Shown here one piece after another: positions 24,442 through 35,969 of a stretch of 64,000 nt of DNA. The translations under genes were made by a program, and so were the position numbers. The DNA comes from Coprinellus micaceus. Lineage: Eukaryota > Basidiomycota > Agaricomycetes > Agaricales > Psathyrellaceae. Under the pieces are notes generated by a model. It was not told the origin of the DNA. It was given only the letters and a program-made list of their open reading frames with translations, and did no database searches. The stretch's first letter is position 1. The number at the start of each line of letters is the position of its first letter. Where the stretch lies: assembly GCA_951394405.1 (NCBI GenBank), contig OX596334.1:3720001-3784000 (forward strand), read 5' to 3'.

Positions 24442-26990
24442 ATGTCTTCCTGGCGCTCTTGCCGTTCCCGCTCCTCTGCACGATCGCTCCCTCATGCTAC
24501 GACATACCCCCTTTCAGGGTACGATGACCCCAACCCTCCTCCGCGCTACTCCAACCTGGCCTCGATTGCAGAACCGCAGGTTACCCTGTCCCATTCATCG
24601 GCGCCGCCTCCTGTCTCGGTGGACTATGCAGAACGTGCGCCTCTACAACTATCCGCGATATCTCTGGGACCCCAGATCCTCTCACCATTATATACAGCCC
24701 GCGAAAACGGCCTGGGTGCTTCGCTGGTTTCACCCTCGACGATAACTCTTACGAATCCTCCGCGCTATTCTAGCTTGTTGCAAACCGCCCAGGCCGGCAG
24801 AGATGGTCCGGACTTGGGAAGGAGGGCCGTGTCGACTTCTGAGTACGCCTTTGACATTTTGGGGGGCTTCAAATCTGAGCGATGGGCGACGCTGCGGTTG
24901 TGCGATACGAAGTCCCCTATCTATCGAAGCTCAACGGAGGCAAGGCATCCCCGTTTTTCAAACATGGATGCAATGCTAGGAAATGTGGAGCTCCACCTCT
25001 CCAGTCCTCGGACCATTGGAAACATAGAGCTCACGGTGCGTCCCCTTGGCTAGTGTTCACCGACTACCTTCATTGATACGTTACAGTTGAAAGGCAGCAT
25101 TATCACAGGGTCACTTGAGGACGGCAAGTCGACCAAATTTTTGGAGCAAGGGTACACTCTCTGGGATCGCAAATATGGGGACCCCCGGCTCCTAGCCCAC
25201 GATAATGCACACCTACCTTCAAAGTACGATGGAAAGTTTTCTGGAGGCTGGATATTCCCCTTTTCCATCCCCTTCCCCACACATGTCGACCTAGCTACCC
25301 TACGCGCGGTTTATCCGAGGGAGGGTGAGGGCCCAGTCCGCTTCCTCCCCGAACCCTTGCATGACGACTCTCCGTTGACTCCCTTCGACCTCAGCGGCCG
25401 CCCGACCGGGATGCACTCTAGCTTACATTATGCCCCCGTCCATCCACCCAGCATTACGCCTTTTAACGTGAGGACACCCTCTATGGCCGCCGAGAAAGGA
25501 GGACTGGTGCTTTACTACCCCAATTCGCCACCTCAAGGGTCTACGTCTCATTCCTCTCCCATCTCCCCACCAAGCCCTGCCGCTCCAAACACTCCTTCGC
25601 TGGAACCATATACGCTAACGCACCGACCTTTTGAGACCAGCAATCCGTCATCCCCTTCCTCCGACCATGCGACAAAATCTGATCACTCGCCTCCCGACCA
25701 GGCGTCCCCTACACGCGACCACCGGCAACCTAGAGGGGCAACCGGCATGCATGACCCTGAGCCCCCTACGTCCACAACTTGCTACCCCCTTCCCCAGTCG
25801 TTCTTGGAAGAGGACGTCATGGTAATCGTCCGGTACAAAATGACCTTAGCCATAACGCACGGCAGGTTCCCCATCAAGAGCCGGCAAGTATATCGACCCC
25901 CTTCTTGTAGCTCGCCGAACTCAAACACAGTCGCTTAGGGTCAGTACTCCAGTCATTTACGCGCCAACCACGACGCTCCCTTCCATGATACTGGGACAGC
26001 AGATAGCTTACCGGCGAAGAGATGCGTCACATAATCCAGTTCTCGATCTGGACGGTTGGAAGCAGCTCCCCCCTGTATCGATTCGGGGGATATTTGACGA
26101 CCAGACGACATTGGCCGTCCACTACAGGCTTTCCCTCCCCACTCCTGTACGTGCTCGCCTACTTCGTCACTCACAAAATTACCTCTGATGCGTGAACACA
26201 GCTATCCTATGCTCGAGGTACAGTGATACCTTGCCACCTGATGGTCTCTTGTGACGATGTCAGCGCATTGAACCTCTTCGCCAATCCCCGGACCCCCCGT
26301 GTTCGATTGCGGCGCTCAGTTCGCTTCCTCCAGAATCAGGCCGGCCTTACGCAAGGAGTGGGCCCAAGCTGGGATAGCGGTTCTGCGAATTTGGGAAACA
26401 TAGCTCCCAATAGACATAGACTCTCCAGTACACTCCTACGACTCACTCAGCTCAAAAGAAACAGCGGCCTGCAACCCGGGCAGGCTACCGATATTACGCC
26501 CTTCACTCTGGGAGTGGGTGGTGGGGAGGAAGAAGAGACCCTCCAGCCTTCTGACCGAGACGATGAACAGGAGATAGGCGATGGGTGTATCTGGTCCACA
26601 CCGGCAGGCTTTACGCAAGAGCCGCGGGTAAGGAGGCTTTACGGCGAAATACGCCTTCCACGAGAGCTCCAGCCCACCTGCAAGTCCTCCTTGTTCAATA
26701 TCCTTGTGAGTAAACCATCATGGAATATGAAAGTACACGGATGCTGACGTACGACGCCCCTGCGGTGAATGGGCATCAAGTATCACGTCGAGCTTCTCGC
26801 GCCGGCGACCAAGGCGTTTGTGCCTGACGCACAGCGGCAACTCTCGCCTGGAAAAGGCAAAGCGAAAGTGACAAGGTCCGAGAATGGGAGAGAGGGCGGA
26901 CATGCGTATATCTCGCAATACGTCGAGCTTATCACTGGTCCTTGGCAAGACGAGCAGACGGCGACTCCGTCCGTGATGGTCAGGGACTGA
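24442..26990 (+). CDS. Arrestin-like PPxY protein, tandem copy 1
   Basis: Predicted arrestin-fold adaptor. Start ATG 24442 (MSSWRSCRSRS). Introns 25036-25086, 25884-25938, 26147-26201 and 26706-26780 leave 770 residues in one frame. The second intron begins GCAAGT, a GC-AG intron; copies 2 and 3 have GT there. The disordered N-terminus holds two PPRY motifs at residues 33-36 and 106-109. The conserved core starts STSEYAFDILGGFKSERWATL. The arrestin N-like stretch has IITGSLEDGKSTKFLEQGYTLWD and WIFPFSIPFPTHVDL, and a Pro/Ser-rich insert follows. The C-like stretch has VIVRYKMTLAITHGRF, RVSTPVIYAP, VSIRGIFDDQTTL and REPRVRRLYGEIRLP-like text. Arrestin-related adaptors link membrane cargo to NEDD4/Rsp5 ligases; that role is inferred. 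Confidence 0.8.
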
Positions 26991-27272
26991 GTGAGCGAGG
27001 TGTCAAAACAAGTCGAATTGGCGGCCAGCTTGCGCCATGATCTTTTAATCGCGTCGCCCCTGTATTATGGTGAAGCGTCCCCATCGATCATACTTCAACG
27101 GCCCCGGTTTCTTCTAAAGAGCACTCGCGACTGGCTCTTGGAACTCAGGCAGTTCCGTGCACAACCTACATATCGCCACTGTAGCAGCAGCGCGAGTTCT
27201 ACGAGCAAGCTATATCAGCATTTCGGTCTTGTATCCACCACTCCCACCAAATGAAAGTCACGGAAGGATACA

Positions 27273-29111
27273 TCATGTGGTATCGACAACATCTCCCTCA
27301 AACTCGTCGCAACATACATCCTCATACAGGTCGCGCGGACTGTAAGTCTTGTATCCGATTTGCCTCCCGGTATCTCCATCCAAACCCCGATAACGAATTT
27401 TAAGGATACATCCCACCAGATCGACTCCCGCTTCTCCTAACGCACGTTCAATGTTGATGGTTTCGCTGAGGTCCAGGTTCATCCCAACCTCTTTGATTCG
27501 AGCAATCTCGGGCCAGGATTCGGCTGGTATATCGCGTCGAGAGCGCACGAACTCGACCAGACCCGACGCTTCGACAGCCCCCTGCCCGGCGAGGTTGCAG
27601 AAAAGGCGCTCGAGTTTCGGGCAATAGCATTGCCCCACGATATACCCGTTCTTATACCGCGGGTGGAAACCAGCCAACGTGGTAGCATTGAGCACTGCTC
27701 TGGCCCCTCCAGGCAGGGTCTGGACCCCGGCATCCAAGTCGTCGTACCCTTCTGTGAGCCGAAGTCGAGTAACCGCCGGTAGAGACCCCAGGCACTCTAA
27801 GAGGCCAGATTGGGATAGGGAAGCAAAATTGAATGCAACGTCCTTGAGCTGATCGCCAAACACTCGAGCGAACTCCACCGTCCCTCCGTCGTTCAGTGCA
27901 CATCGCGTGAACCTTTTAGAATGTAGGGAGAGGGTATGAAGGGATGGGAGGGTGAGGGCTGACGCGAACCCTGCCGGTACCGTGGAGGCTCGTAAGCGCA
28001 GGGTATGGAGTTGGGGAAGGATTATCTTGCGTTTGAAAGCGAGGACCTGCGCTGGGGCTGCGCGTGCCGCTTCCGCACTATTTCGCAGCGATAAGGTGCA
28101 ATGCGCCAGGTTCGGACATTTGCCCAATATTTCGATGGCATCCAGAAAGGATATCTGCTGTCTGTGACCAATTTGGCCCCCCGCGGTGTTGCCGAAGTAG
28201 ATCTCGGTCAAGCCCTCCCAATGTACCGGTATTGACGATGCCATTGCCATCGACATCATGTGCCCCCACTTCAACGTGCGCAGGCCTCCAGCCCCAAGAA
28301 GCGTGAAGCCTTGACAAGCGGTGCCAACCTCCTGGTCGAAAGGAGATACCGAGCTCGCGAATGCGATGCTCTGTAGCTGAGGGGCATGCTCGGCGGATAC
28401 CCTCAGGAGGTCGAGAATGGGGGACGCCGGATTTTTGATACGGACGTCCAGGGTGATATGTTCCCACCGGGGACATGAGTCGCATATGATGGCAATGAAT
28501 CGGCGTCTTGCCTCCTCGTCGATCTGCAAGTAGAGAGGGGCCGAGCCTGTTGCTTGGCTCGTGATGGGGAAAACGTCCGAGGCCACCATGGTGAGCATCA
28601 GGGGGCAATTGGCGGAGCGCTCCATACACATGGTGAAGATGTTTTCCTCTTTCTGCGTCAGGGTGTCCCAAAGTTGGGCCAGGCGGTCCCGGACGTTTTC
28701 GGGGCAAGACTTGTAAAAGTGATACGGAGAGCTAGGACACTTGACACGAATGGTATTCCACAGAAGCGCCGTATCCAGGGATATCTCGCGCCATCGTTGA
28801 CAGATATGGGTGAGGAGGACCGAGGGGTGCTCCCTACTGCGATAGCTCGAGCGCCATCGGCACTGATCGAGGTAGGAAAGGAAGATGGAGGAGAGGATGT
28901 CGGCGGGCAGCTTTCGCATCGGGGACGTCAAGGCGTTGTGGTCATTGATGAACTCCGTGTGCCCAACCTGTTCGGCTGTAAGTGCCCGTATTTGTTTGTC
29001 TAGGTTCTTTAGAACGGTCTCCCGTGAGGCAACCATGTCTTTGATAGTGGCCGCTTCGCCATCCGAAGGAACGTAGTTCGAGTTGAGGATGCTGGAGAAC
29101 GGCGAGTCCAT
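27273..29111 (-). CDS. F-box-like domain protein with leucine-rich C-terminal region
   Basis: Single-exon gene of 612 residues from ATG 29111. A coiled-coil-like leader (DMVASRETVLKNLDKQIRALTAEQ) precedes the F-box (LPADILSSIFLSYL, about residues 68-81), then the typical Agaricomycete continuation VLLTHICQRWREISLDTALLWN. The rest is Leu-rich with irregular repeats such as LPQLHTLRLRAS and LPSLHTLSLHSKRF, as in F-box/LRR-like substrate receptors. F-box proteins bind SKP1 in SCF ubiquitin ligases and recruit a target; the target is unknown. Such genes form large, fast-changing families in Agaricomycetes. It sits between arrestin-like copies 1 and 2 in opposite orientation. Confidence 0.85.
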   Translation of the reverse strand: MDSPFSSILNSNYVPSDGEAATIKDMVASRETVLKNLDKQIRALTAEQVGHTEFINDHNALTSPMRKLPADILSSIFLSYLDQCRWRSSYRSREHPSVLLTHICQRWREISLDTALLWNTIRVKCPSSPYHFYKSCPENVRDRLAQLWDTLTQKEENIFTMCMERSANCPLMLTMVASDVFPITSQATGSAPLYLQIDEEARRRFIAIICDSCPRWEHITLDVRIKNPASPILDLLRVSAEHAPQLQSIAFASSVSPFDQEVGTACQGFTLLGAGGLRTLKWGHMMSMAMASSIPVHWEGLTEIYFGNTAGGQIGHRQQISFLDAIEILGKCPNLAHCTLSLRNSAEAARAAPAQVLAFKRKIILPQLHTLRLRASTVPAGFASALTLPSLHTLSLHSKRFTRCALNDGGTVEFARVFGDQLKDVAFNFASLSQSGLLECLGSLPAVTRLRLTEGYDDLDAGVQTLPGGARAVLNATTLAGFHPRYKNGYIVGQCYCPKLERLFCNLAGQGAVEASGLVEFVRSRRDIPAESWPEIARIKEVGMNLDLSETINIERALGEAGVDLVGCILKIRYRGLDGDTGRQIGYKTYSPRDLYEDVCCDEFEGDVVDTT

Positions 29112-29727
29112 GGCGTTAGTTCACAACGACAATCGTGCCCCCATCGCAATCTTCGAATCCGAGCCACACAAGGACATACAACTTTTAGCGCCCGTTGGCG
29201 TCATTCTGCAAGCCTTGGTATGTAGGACCCTCTGGCGAGCTCGAGGTACAAGGATCAAAATAAGAGTATATGGTAGGTACAATGGGACGCGATGGTCCCG
29301 ATGTATACTATCAAGGCAAGAAGGAGCAACAACGACAACGAGGGGGTAACTTCTCTCAAAACTGGCTGAAGACCATGAGTAAAATAGGACAGGCAGAGAC
29401 GCACACGGACAAGTGGTGTTCTCTTCGCATTCTGTTAACCATGTTGCACTCCCCTAGGCCCCATCGAAAGCTCAATGAGCGCGGGACTATCTCGAAGGTT
29501 GGCGCGAGAGCCGGCCCCCTTCTTTCTGGGTGCGAACCGTTCGCTGTTGTACGCGTTGCAACCAAGGATTGATAGACTACCTTGGCGTCGGATCGCGACC
29601 GGCTCGGTCAGGAGGGATTCGGAGGCCGAGTCTGGGACAGGGTATGCTTGTTAGTACTCGGGCCGTACTCCGAGGCTACCAGATAATCGTAGGGCTGCCG
29701 CGTTGAATGGCTGAGAGTGTCCAAAAA
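29112..29727. other. Intergenic region upstream of the F-box gene
   Basis: About 615 bases with no gene recognised; holds the F-box promoter and the 3' flank of the RING-LON gene. Confidence 0.4.
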
Positions 29728-31533
29728 TTACAGCACCGTACATCCATACTCAAACCACCTGTCAGAGCGCATGAGGAGGGGGTACAAATGGGCATGACGT
29801 AGTTCGTCAGTGCTCGTAACCCAGGCACCAGCAAGTCAGAAATAAAACGCAGCACATACCATGTGTCTTGGTAACATTTAATCCAATGCACCACGAGCAA
29901 CAGCCGGAGCCTAGGACTCCGAATGGGAAGCACCCGCGCTTTCTCCGCTTCGTCCAGCGGTAAACCCACAGCGACCCAGAAGGAAAACAAACTAGGATCG
30001 TCGATGGGCATCTCTCCATGATTTTCGGTGTGGCATCGGTCCATCCATGGTGCGGTTCCGCGCTGTACACGTCTCACGAAGTTGCGACAGATGTCTATGA
30101 GCTCGGCATTGGTGGGATTGGTGGCCGTGCGCATGGAGGGCGTTGGCGGGAAGAACGAGGGAGCTGATAGAGGGTGTGACTCGAAAACGCGGGGGTTGGA
30201 CGGTGAGAGAGGGGCGGTGGTGGGTGTGGCAGACGGCCCAGCTTCGGAAATGTCGGCGAGCGATGTAAGTGGTATCGACAGTACGCTGGAGGGATCCATG
30301 GACAACGAGATTGCTTCTACCAAGGCATCGGGGTGATCCTCAATCCTGGTGCGTTAACAGCGGCGGTAAGGTGATCGATGGGCATAGGGGATAGTAGCAG
30401 AAGAAAAGTACGCACTTCACGATCTGGGAAACGATGTAGCCATCGAGGACCCCCTGGTCAACAATGCGGAAGCGATACGTCCCGATTCCGTTGGCGATGG
30501 GGCAGCCGTCATCCGGAAAAAATCCAACACTCTCAATCTGGAACATGGTCCCATAGTTGAAAGTGTTATCTCGCATACCAGGTTTCGGAGGGATGACAAT
30601 CCCGAACCATGGTTTGTTGCCCTCAAGGCAACGTCGTAGCATGAGCTTTTGAGACCCTGGGGTGAATTTGACGATGGAGCGCTGCCCTGGGACGAGGAGG
30701 CTGCTGAACATAAGGGGGGTGTCGAGTTGGCCATCGCGCGTCTCCGCCCTCACTGATGCCTTGCGTTCCTCGTACAGGTCGGGAAAAGATTTGAGGATGA
30801 GCGTGAGTACTGTCCTGTTAATTGGGGGGTCGTAGAAGTACGAGAATTCGGGAAGCTTTTCTCTGCATTGGGGGCAGAAGTCGCGGCGGTCAAGCGAGCG
30901 TTGGAGGCATTGTATACAATATGTGTGTTGGCATGGGGTAGTCATGGGCTCGTAGAGAATATCTGAGCAGATGGGGCAGGATAGATCCTGGAGGAGTTCT
31001 TTTCTGAACGCACTGAGGGCAAGGTCCCTGTCCGACGGATGCCCGGCTTCCCAGTTTAGAGGCTCGTCTAGTGGTATTGAACGACTGGGCGTAGTCTGCC
31101 TCCTGAGAGAGTCTAGGAAATCGCCTTCTTCGTCCATGCGCCGACGTTGCCGGGGTCGGTCATCTTCTCCGCTGTGGTTTGCGTCACCGCCGTCATCGCG
31201 ATTACTGCTGGCACTGTCCGGTAGGCCCGCAAGCTGGCGTCTGGACTGGGCAACGAGGTCGATAACCCGGTTGAGGGTCACATCCCGAGCTGTATTGCCT
31301 ACGAGTTCCAATGGTGGAGCGGTCTGTGGCGGAGTGAATGCAACACCAGTAGGGACGTAGACAGGCCGAGCGTCGACGGGCGCTCTACAAGACGAGAGAG
31401 GACACGGACCTGGGGTCGCAGAGAGGTGTCGTGCACAGAGTGAGTGTCCACAACTCAGCGTCGCCGGGCGCTCGAGCTCCGCGCAGCAGAGTTGGCAGCG
31501 GAGAAGCGGACTGAGAGAGTCGGGGGAAGCCAT
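29728..31533 (-). CDS. RING-finger and LON-domain protein (LONRF-like E3 ligase)
   Basis: From ATG 31533 (MASPDSLSPLLRC). RING 1 is CQLCCAELERPATLSCGHSLC, about residues 13-50. A disordered Arg/Asp-rich linker follows. RING 2 is CPICSDILYEPMTTPCQHTYC then CPQC, about residues 190-230. The LON substrate-binding-like domain shows LPEFSYFYDPPINRT, the MLRRCLEGNKPWFGIVIPP block and GTYRFRIVDQGVLDGYIV. An intron near 30412-30350 joins IVK to IEDHPDAL. The C-terminal helical part has AELIDICRNFVRRVQ and APWMDRCHTEN. A last intron joins TW to WFEYGCTVL, ending at 29728; without it the frame would run to 29676. Proteins of this build act as ubiquitin ligases; no protease domain is present. Fungal members usually have this two-RING plus LON order. 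Confidence 0.85.
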
Positions 31534-32056
31534 GGCTGAGTCCAGGCATTTCGATGACCTTATAACTTACAGGGGCGTTTATCGAGTTTATCTGGAGCTA
31601 ACCTGAAGTCGACTTGAGGGTCCCCCGGGAATTGCCGAATTGCTGGTGGGTGAATTCCATCCTCAATCCAGTCTCCGCTGTTGATCTAGAGCCATGAGAT
31701 CTCGAGGGCGTCAAAACAGTCGCCACTGAGGTCTAACACGCTGGATGAACAGGAAGCGCCAATCACGAAAGCCTCACGATTGCGGCGTTGTTCAACCAAG
31801 GAAATGCCGACGAACAAAGCTCGAAGGATAGGCGCCAACGATGGCCAAGGCCCCACAGGCCCTGCTTCGCGAGCCTCACCACCCCGTTTGAGGTGTGTTC
31901 GAGCCGCCCACAACTACAACCATAAACATACTGATGATGCAAGGCGTCGAGCTCGAAACAATAACTGTGCCTATCGATTCTAGAGGGCTCAGAATCGGTT
32001 TATCTTTCCACATACCCTACGTATATCGCCTTGGGTAAGACACATTAGATACTCCC
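31534..32056. other. Divergent intergenic region (RING-LON / arrestin-like copy 2)
   Basis: Holds both promoters. From about 31898 on it resembles the upstream blocks of the other two arrestin-like copies (CCCACAACTACAACCAT...GATGCAAGG, then AACAATAACTGTGCC). The similarity is shorter than between copies 1 and 3. Nothing else seen. Confidence 0.5.
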
Positions 32057-34618
32057 ATGCCCTCCTGGCGCTTTCGCCGCTCCGCCACACGGTCTCTCCC
32101 TGAAGCTGCATCCCCCTCCTTAGGGCAACCGCGCGGCGACGACAACACCAATCTTCCCCCGCGCTACTCCAATCTGACCTCGCTCGCGGAATCGCAAGCC
32201 ACTCCTTCCCACTCATCAGTGGCCTCTCCCGATTCGTCAAGCAATGCAGAGCATACGTCCTCGCGATTTTCTATGGCGTCGTGGTCATCCCAACTCTCAT
32301 CGCCCTCATATGTCACCAACGACCCTGAAACACGCTCGATCTCTTCATCAACAGTCACCCTTACAAACCCCCCGCGTTACTCGGTGTTATCGCAGAACTC
32401 TCGAGCTGCCAGAGATGGTGCGAACGTAGGAGGGCAACCTGTGTCTACTTCTGAGTATGCCTTCGACATTTTGGGGGGATTCAAGTCCGAACGATGGGCA
32501 ACGCTGCGACTGTACGATGAAAAATATTCCGCCCATCGTGGTTCTAGGAAGAAAAGGCATCCTCGCTTTTCAAACATGGATACAGTGTTGGGCAGTGTGG
32601 AGATGCACCTCTCTAGTCCCCAGACTATCAGGAACATCGAGCTCACGGTGCGTCCACATGCAGGTAGACACAGACTCCCTTCATTGACGTTTATTCAGTT
32701 GAAAGGTAGTATCATCACCGGAGCACTCGAGGACGGAGGGTCGACCAAATTTTTAGAGCAAGGATACACTATCTGGGATCGCAAATTTGGGGATCCCCGA
32801 CCCCTAGCCCACGATCACGTACAGGTTTCTTCAAAGTACGGCGGAGAGCTGTCTGGAAGCTGGATATTCCCTTTTTCCATCCCCTTCCCCACGCACGTTG
32901 ACCTATCTACCCTTCGTGCGGTTTATCCAAGGGAGGGCGAGGGCCCAGTCCGCTTCCTCCCTGAGCCATTGCACGATGGCTCTCTTTTAGCTCCCTTCGA
33001 CCTCGGCGACGACCCGACTGGGGTACAGCCTAGCTCGCACTCCACACTCGTCCATCCATCCAATATCACGCCTTTCGACGTGAGGACACCTCATATGCAC
33101 ACCGAAAAAGGAATGCCAGTATCGTCTCCCACTGCCAGTGATACGCCAACGCAAGCGTCCAGACCTAGTTTCGGTCCCATCTCCCCGCCAAGCCGTGTCG
33201 CCCCGAGTATTCCTTCACTGGAACCATATACCCACCGTCATTCGGAAGACAGCAACCCACCATCCCCTTCTGACCATGCGACGAAATTTGGTCGCCCTCC
33301 TCTTCGCCTGGTATCCACGGGTAGCCGCCGTGGCCGACCGAGGGGGGCAACCAGTATGCAAGGCCCTGACCTCTCTGTGTCCACGACTAGCCATCCCCTT
33401 CCCCAGTCTTTCTTGGAACGAGACATCATGGTGAACGTCCAATACGAAATGACCTTGACCGTAACACATGGCAGATTCTCAACTAAAAGCCGGTAAATAT
33501 TACAACACTCTTCCCGTACCTCAATTAAACTCAAACACAGTTCCCTAGGGCAAGTACTCCCATCCTTTATGCACCCGTCACGGCGCCCCCTCAGTCCATG
33601 ACGCCAGGACGCCACAGAGCCTACCGGCAGAGAGAAATACCTCCAAGCCCGGTTCTCGACCCGGACGGTTGGAAGCGGCTCCCTCCCGTGTCGATTCGGG
33701 GAACATTCAACGACCAGACGACGTTGACCGTCAACTACGCCTTATCTCTCGCCACTCCGGTAGGTTCTTGCACCTTCGTTATCCGAAACAAAGCATCTGA
33801 AGTTCGAACACAGTTTTCCTACGCTCGATTGATACCTTGCTGCCTGACGATCTCTTGCGACGACGTCAGCGCGTTGAACCTCTTTGCCGATCCCCGGACC
33901 CCGTGTGTCCGATTGCGACGCTCAACTCGCTTCCTCTACAATCAGGCTGAGCTTACTCGGCAGGTGGTAGGGCCTAGTTGGGAGGACGGATCAGCTTGTA
34001 GTCTGGGTGGAAACGTAGCTCCTGGTAGACCAAGGCTCTCCAGGACGCCCCTCATGCTCGCCCAGCGCAAGAAGGACAACCGAATGAGTGATCAACCAAT
34101 CGGGCAGAGCTCAACTGGTATTGAGCCGTTCATCCCGACAGTACAGGGGAAGGTAGAGGAAGAGACTCTTGGGTCTTCTGACGAAGGTGATGGGCAAAAC
34201 ATCGGTGATGCAGCTGTCTGGTGCACACCAACACAGTTTGCACAGGAGCCGCGGGTAAGGAGGTTGTATGGTGAAATACGCCTTCCACGAGAACTGCAGC
34301 CTACCTGCAAGTTCCCTTTGTTCAATATCCTTGTGAGTATATATCCTCAAATATGGGGGTAGGGGTATGCTGATGTATGGCTATGCCGTGCATAACTAGT
34401 ACCATGTCGAACTCCTCGCACCTGCGACGAACGCTTTCGTGCCTGACATGGCACAGAGCAAGCCGTCACCTCGCAACGTCAACAGCAAAGCGAAGGCGAC
34501 TGCGTCCGAGACAGAAAAAGAGACTGAACGTGCGTACATCTCGCAATCCGTTGACATTACCACGAACCCGAGGCGAGACGAGCCCACGCCGGTTCCGTTT
34601 GTGGGGTTCACAAATTGA
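32057..34618 (+). CDS. Arrestin-like PPxY protein, tandem copy 2
   Basis: Closest in layout to copy 3. ATG 32057 (MPSWRFRRSATRSLPEAA). Introns 32648-32698, 33493-33548, 33760-33813 and 34333-34399, all GT-AG, leave 777 residues. PPRY motifs are at residues 34-37 and 105-108 (nt 32156-32167 and 32369-32380), both followed by Ser. Core blocks are the same as in copy 1: STSEYAFDILGGFKSERWATL, FLEQGYTIWDRKFGDP and FLERDIMVNVQYEMTLTVTHG. Near the end are YGEIRLPRELQPTCKFPLFNIL, joined by intron 4 to YHVELLAPATNAFVPD. The linker between the two arrestin-like halves is Pro/Ser-rich and the least conserved part. Probably an adaptor for WW-domain ubiquitin ligases; no transmembrane segment or signal peptide seen. 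Confidence 0.82.
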
Positions 34619-35513
34619 GCCGGATTCGCGATGTGATTGTGCCTAGTGGTCTTTCGTTAGCCTCATCTCTATAATATGGTAGAGCGTACTCGTTGACTAC
34701 AACCAACTGGCTTCTGTTTCTCAGAAAGGGCACTCAGTGCCTCAGAGACCTATCAAGATCGACGTCCTAGGAACTTGTAAGCGCCCGCATCTTATTATGC
34801 CACCAATCTGCCACAAGCACAAAGCCGACTTCCAACTCCCCGACGAGAGCGAGCTCACGAGATGAGTTACTCTTTGCCTTCATACTGTGGTGGTGATTTC
34901 CACCTCTGGCACGACCTCATATTTCCTGCTGAAAAATGCATTGCAATATGCGTAAAATGTGCTCAGCTGTTCAATGCCCCTTTCTGAGCGAAATATGCGT
35001 TGCTGACCTCTGTACTTCACAATAACGTTTTCTCCCTTGGAAACCCGATGGAAGATTCTGTCGTTTTGGCGCTGAAATAGCCTCGGGGTTACCATACACG
35101 GCTCACCGAGGTAACATTTCGTTGAAATTTTTAAGTTGTGCACCAACAGAGCTATGCCGCTTTTTCTTCCACTACTCCATCCTCATACGCGCAGTGTTCC
35201 TCAAAGCGAGCTGGCAAGCCAAGTGCGACCCTCCCTTGATCACCCTATGGCACAAACCACTTTGTAGAACCCGGAAGAACGGCCGCTGCAAACTTGGCCG
35301 TGCTATACCACTGGGCGGGCTATCGAAACTATCCGGTGTCGTCATGGGGTTGAAGGGAGCTGATGAATTAATGGAGGGGGGATGATATGGCGAGAAGTCA
35401 ATTCAGTAACGGGTACGCCAATCGTCCACCCCATCACCCTGACGAACCGGGTGGGTCACTGGGTATCACCGTCGTTTCCTTTTGTCACTGTGTTGCAGGG
35501 GTTCAGAGTGCAC

Positions 35514-35969
35514 CCAAGCCAACGGCTCACTGAGGCCGCAGGGGACAAGAATACAAACCTGTATGTCCTCAACGTCATCTTCTGTTTGACATCACAGAAT
35601 TAGGCAAGACGGCCAGTGCCAAGCCATTCCTACCTTCTTAAAGCCCCACAAGAGCCGCTGGATGGGTATGACAGGGGTTGGGCGCTTAAATTGTTTATTG
35701 TGTTATCCACAGGCCTGGAACCACGATCAATGGGTCTAACCTTTGCGGAGCTGCGCTCAGCACTGCTCACAGTACTAATCTGTTTCAGCTGTCTTTGAGC
35801 GCCCCGGGAGGCGTCTCGTGAGTGGGCTACAATCTGCAATCTAGGAACTATCAACAATAATCATGCCCCTCACTCGGACAACTGGAGAGCTTAGACCCGG
35901 GTTTGATTGCCACACGCCATCCTTATATCACCTTGAATTGGCCCTCAGGCGGCTACAGTAGATTCTCCT
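35514..35969 (+). repeat. Duplicated upstream block of arrestin-like copy 3
   Basis: Counterpart of 23890-24441. It shares the order of short matching segments including CAAGCCAAC, AGAGCCGCTGGATGGGTA, TTGAGCGCC and CATCCTTATATC. Confidence 0.6.
35919..35930 (+). promoter_or_regulatory. Candidate TATA element of arrestin-like copy 3
   Basis: CATCCTTATATC about 40 bases before the ATG, conserved with copy 1. Confidence 0.35.

Larger units (their letters stand above)
34619..35969. other. Intergenic region with the arrestin upstream block of copy 3
   Basis: About 1.35 kb. The last 450 bases are the duplicated upstream block; the first 900 hold nothing I can support. A minus-strand open frame at 34880-35146 lacks any family feature or splice context. 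Confidence 0.45.

Noticed and set aside
24137..24745. 202-residue plus-strand frame overlapping the start of arrestin-like copy 1
   Set aside because: Runs in a different phase through the duplicated upstream block and is not conserved before copies 2 and 3.
34880..35146. 88-residue minus-strand frame between arrestin copies 2 and 3
   Set aside because: No homology I recognise, no splice partners, and it lies in diverged intergenic sequence.
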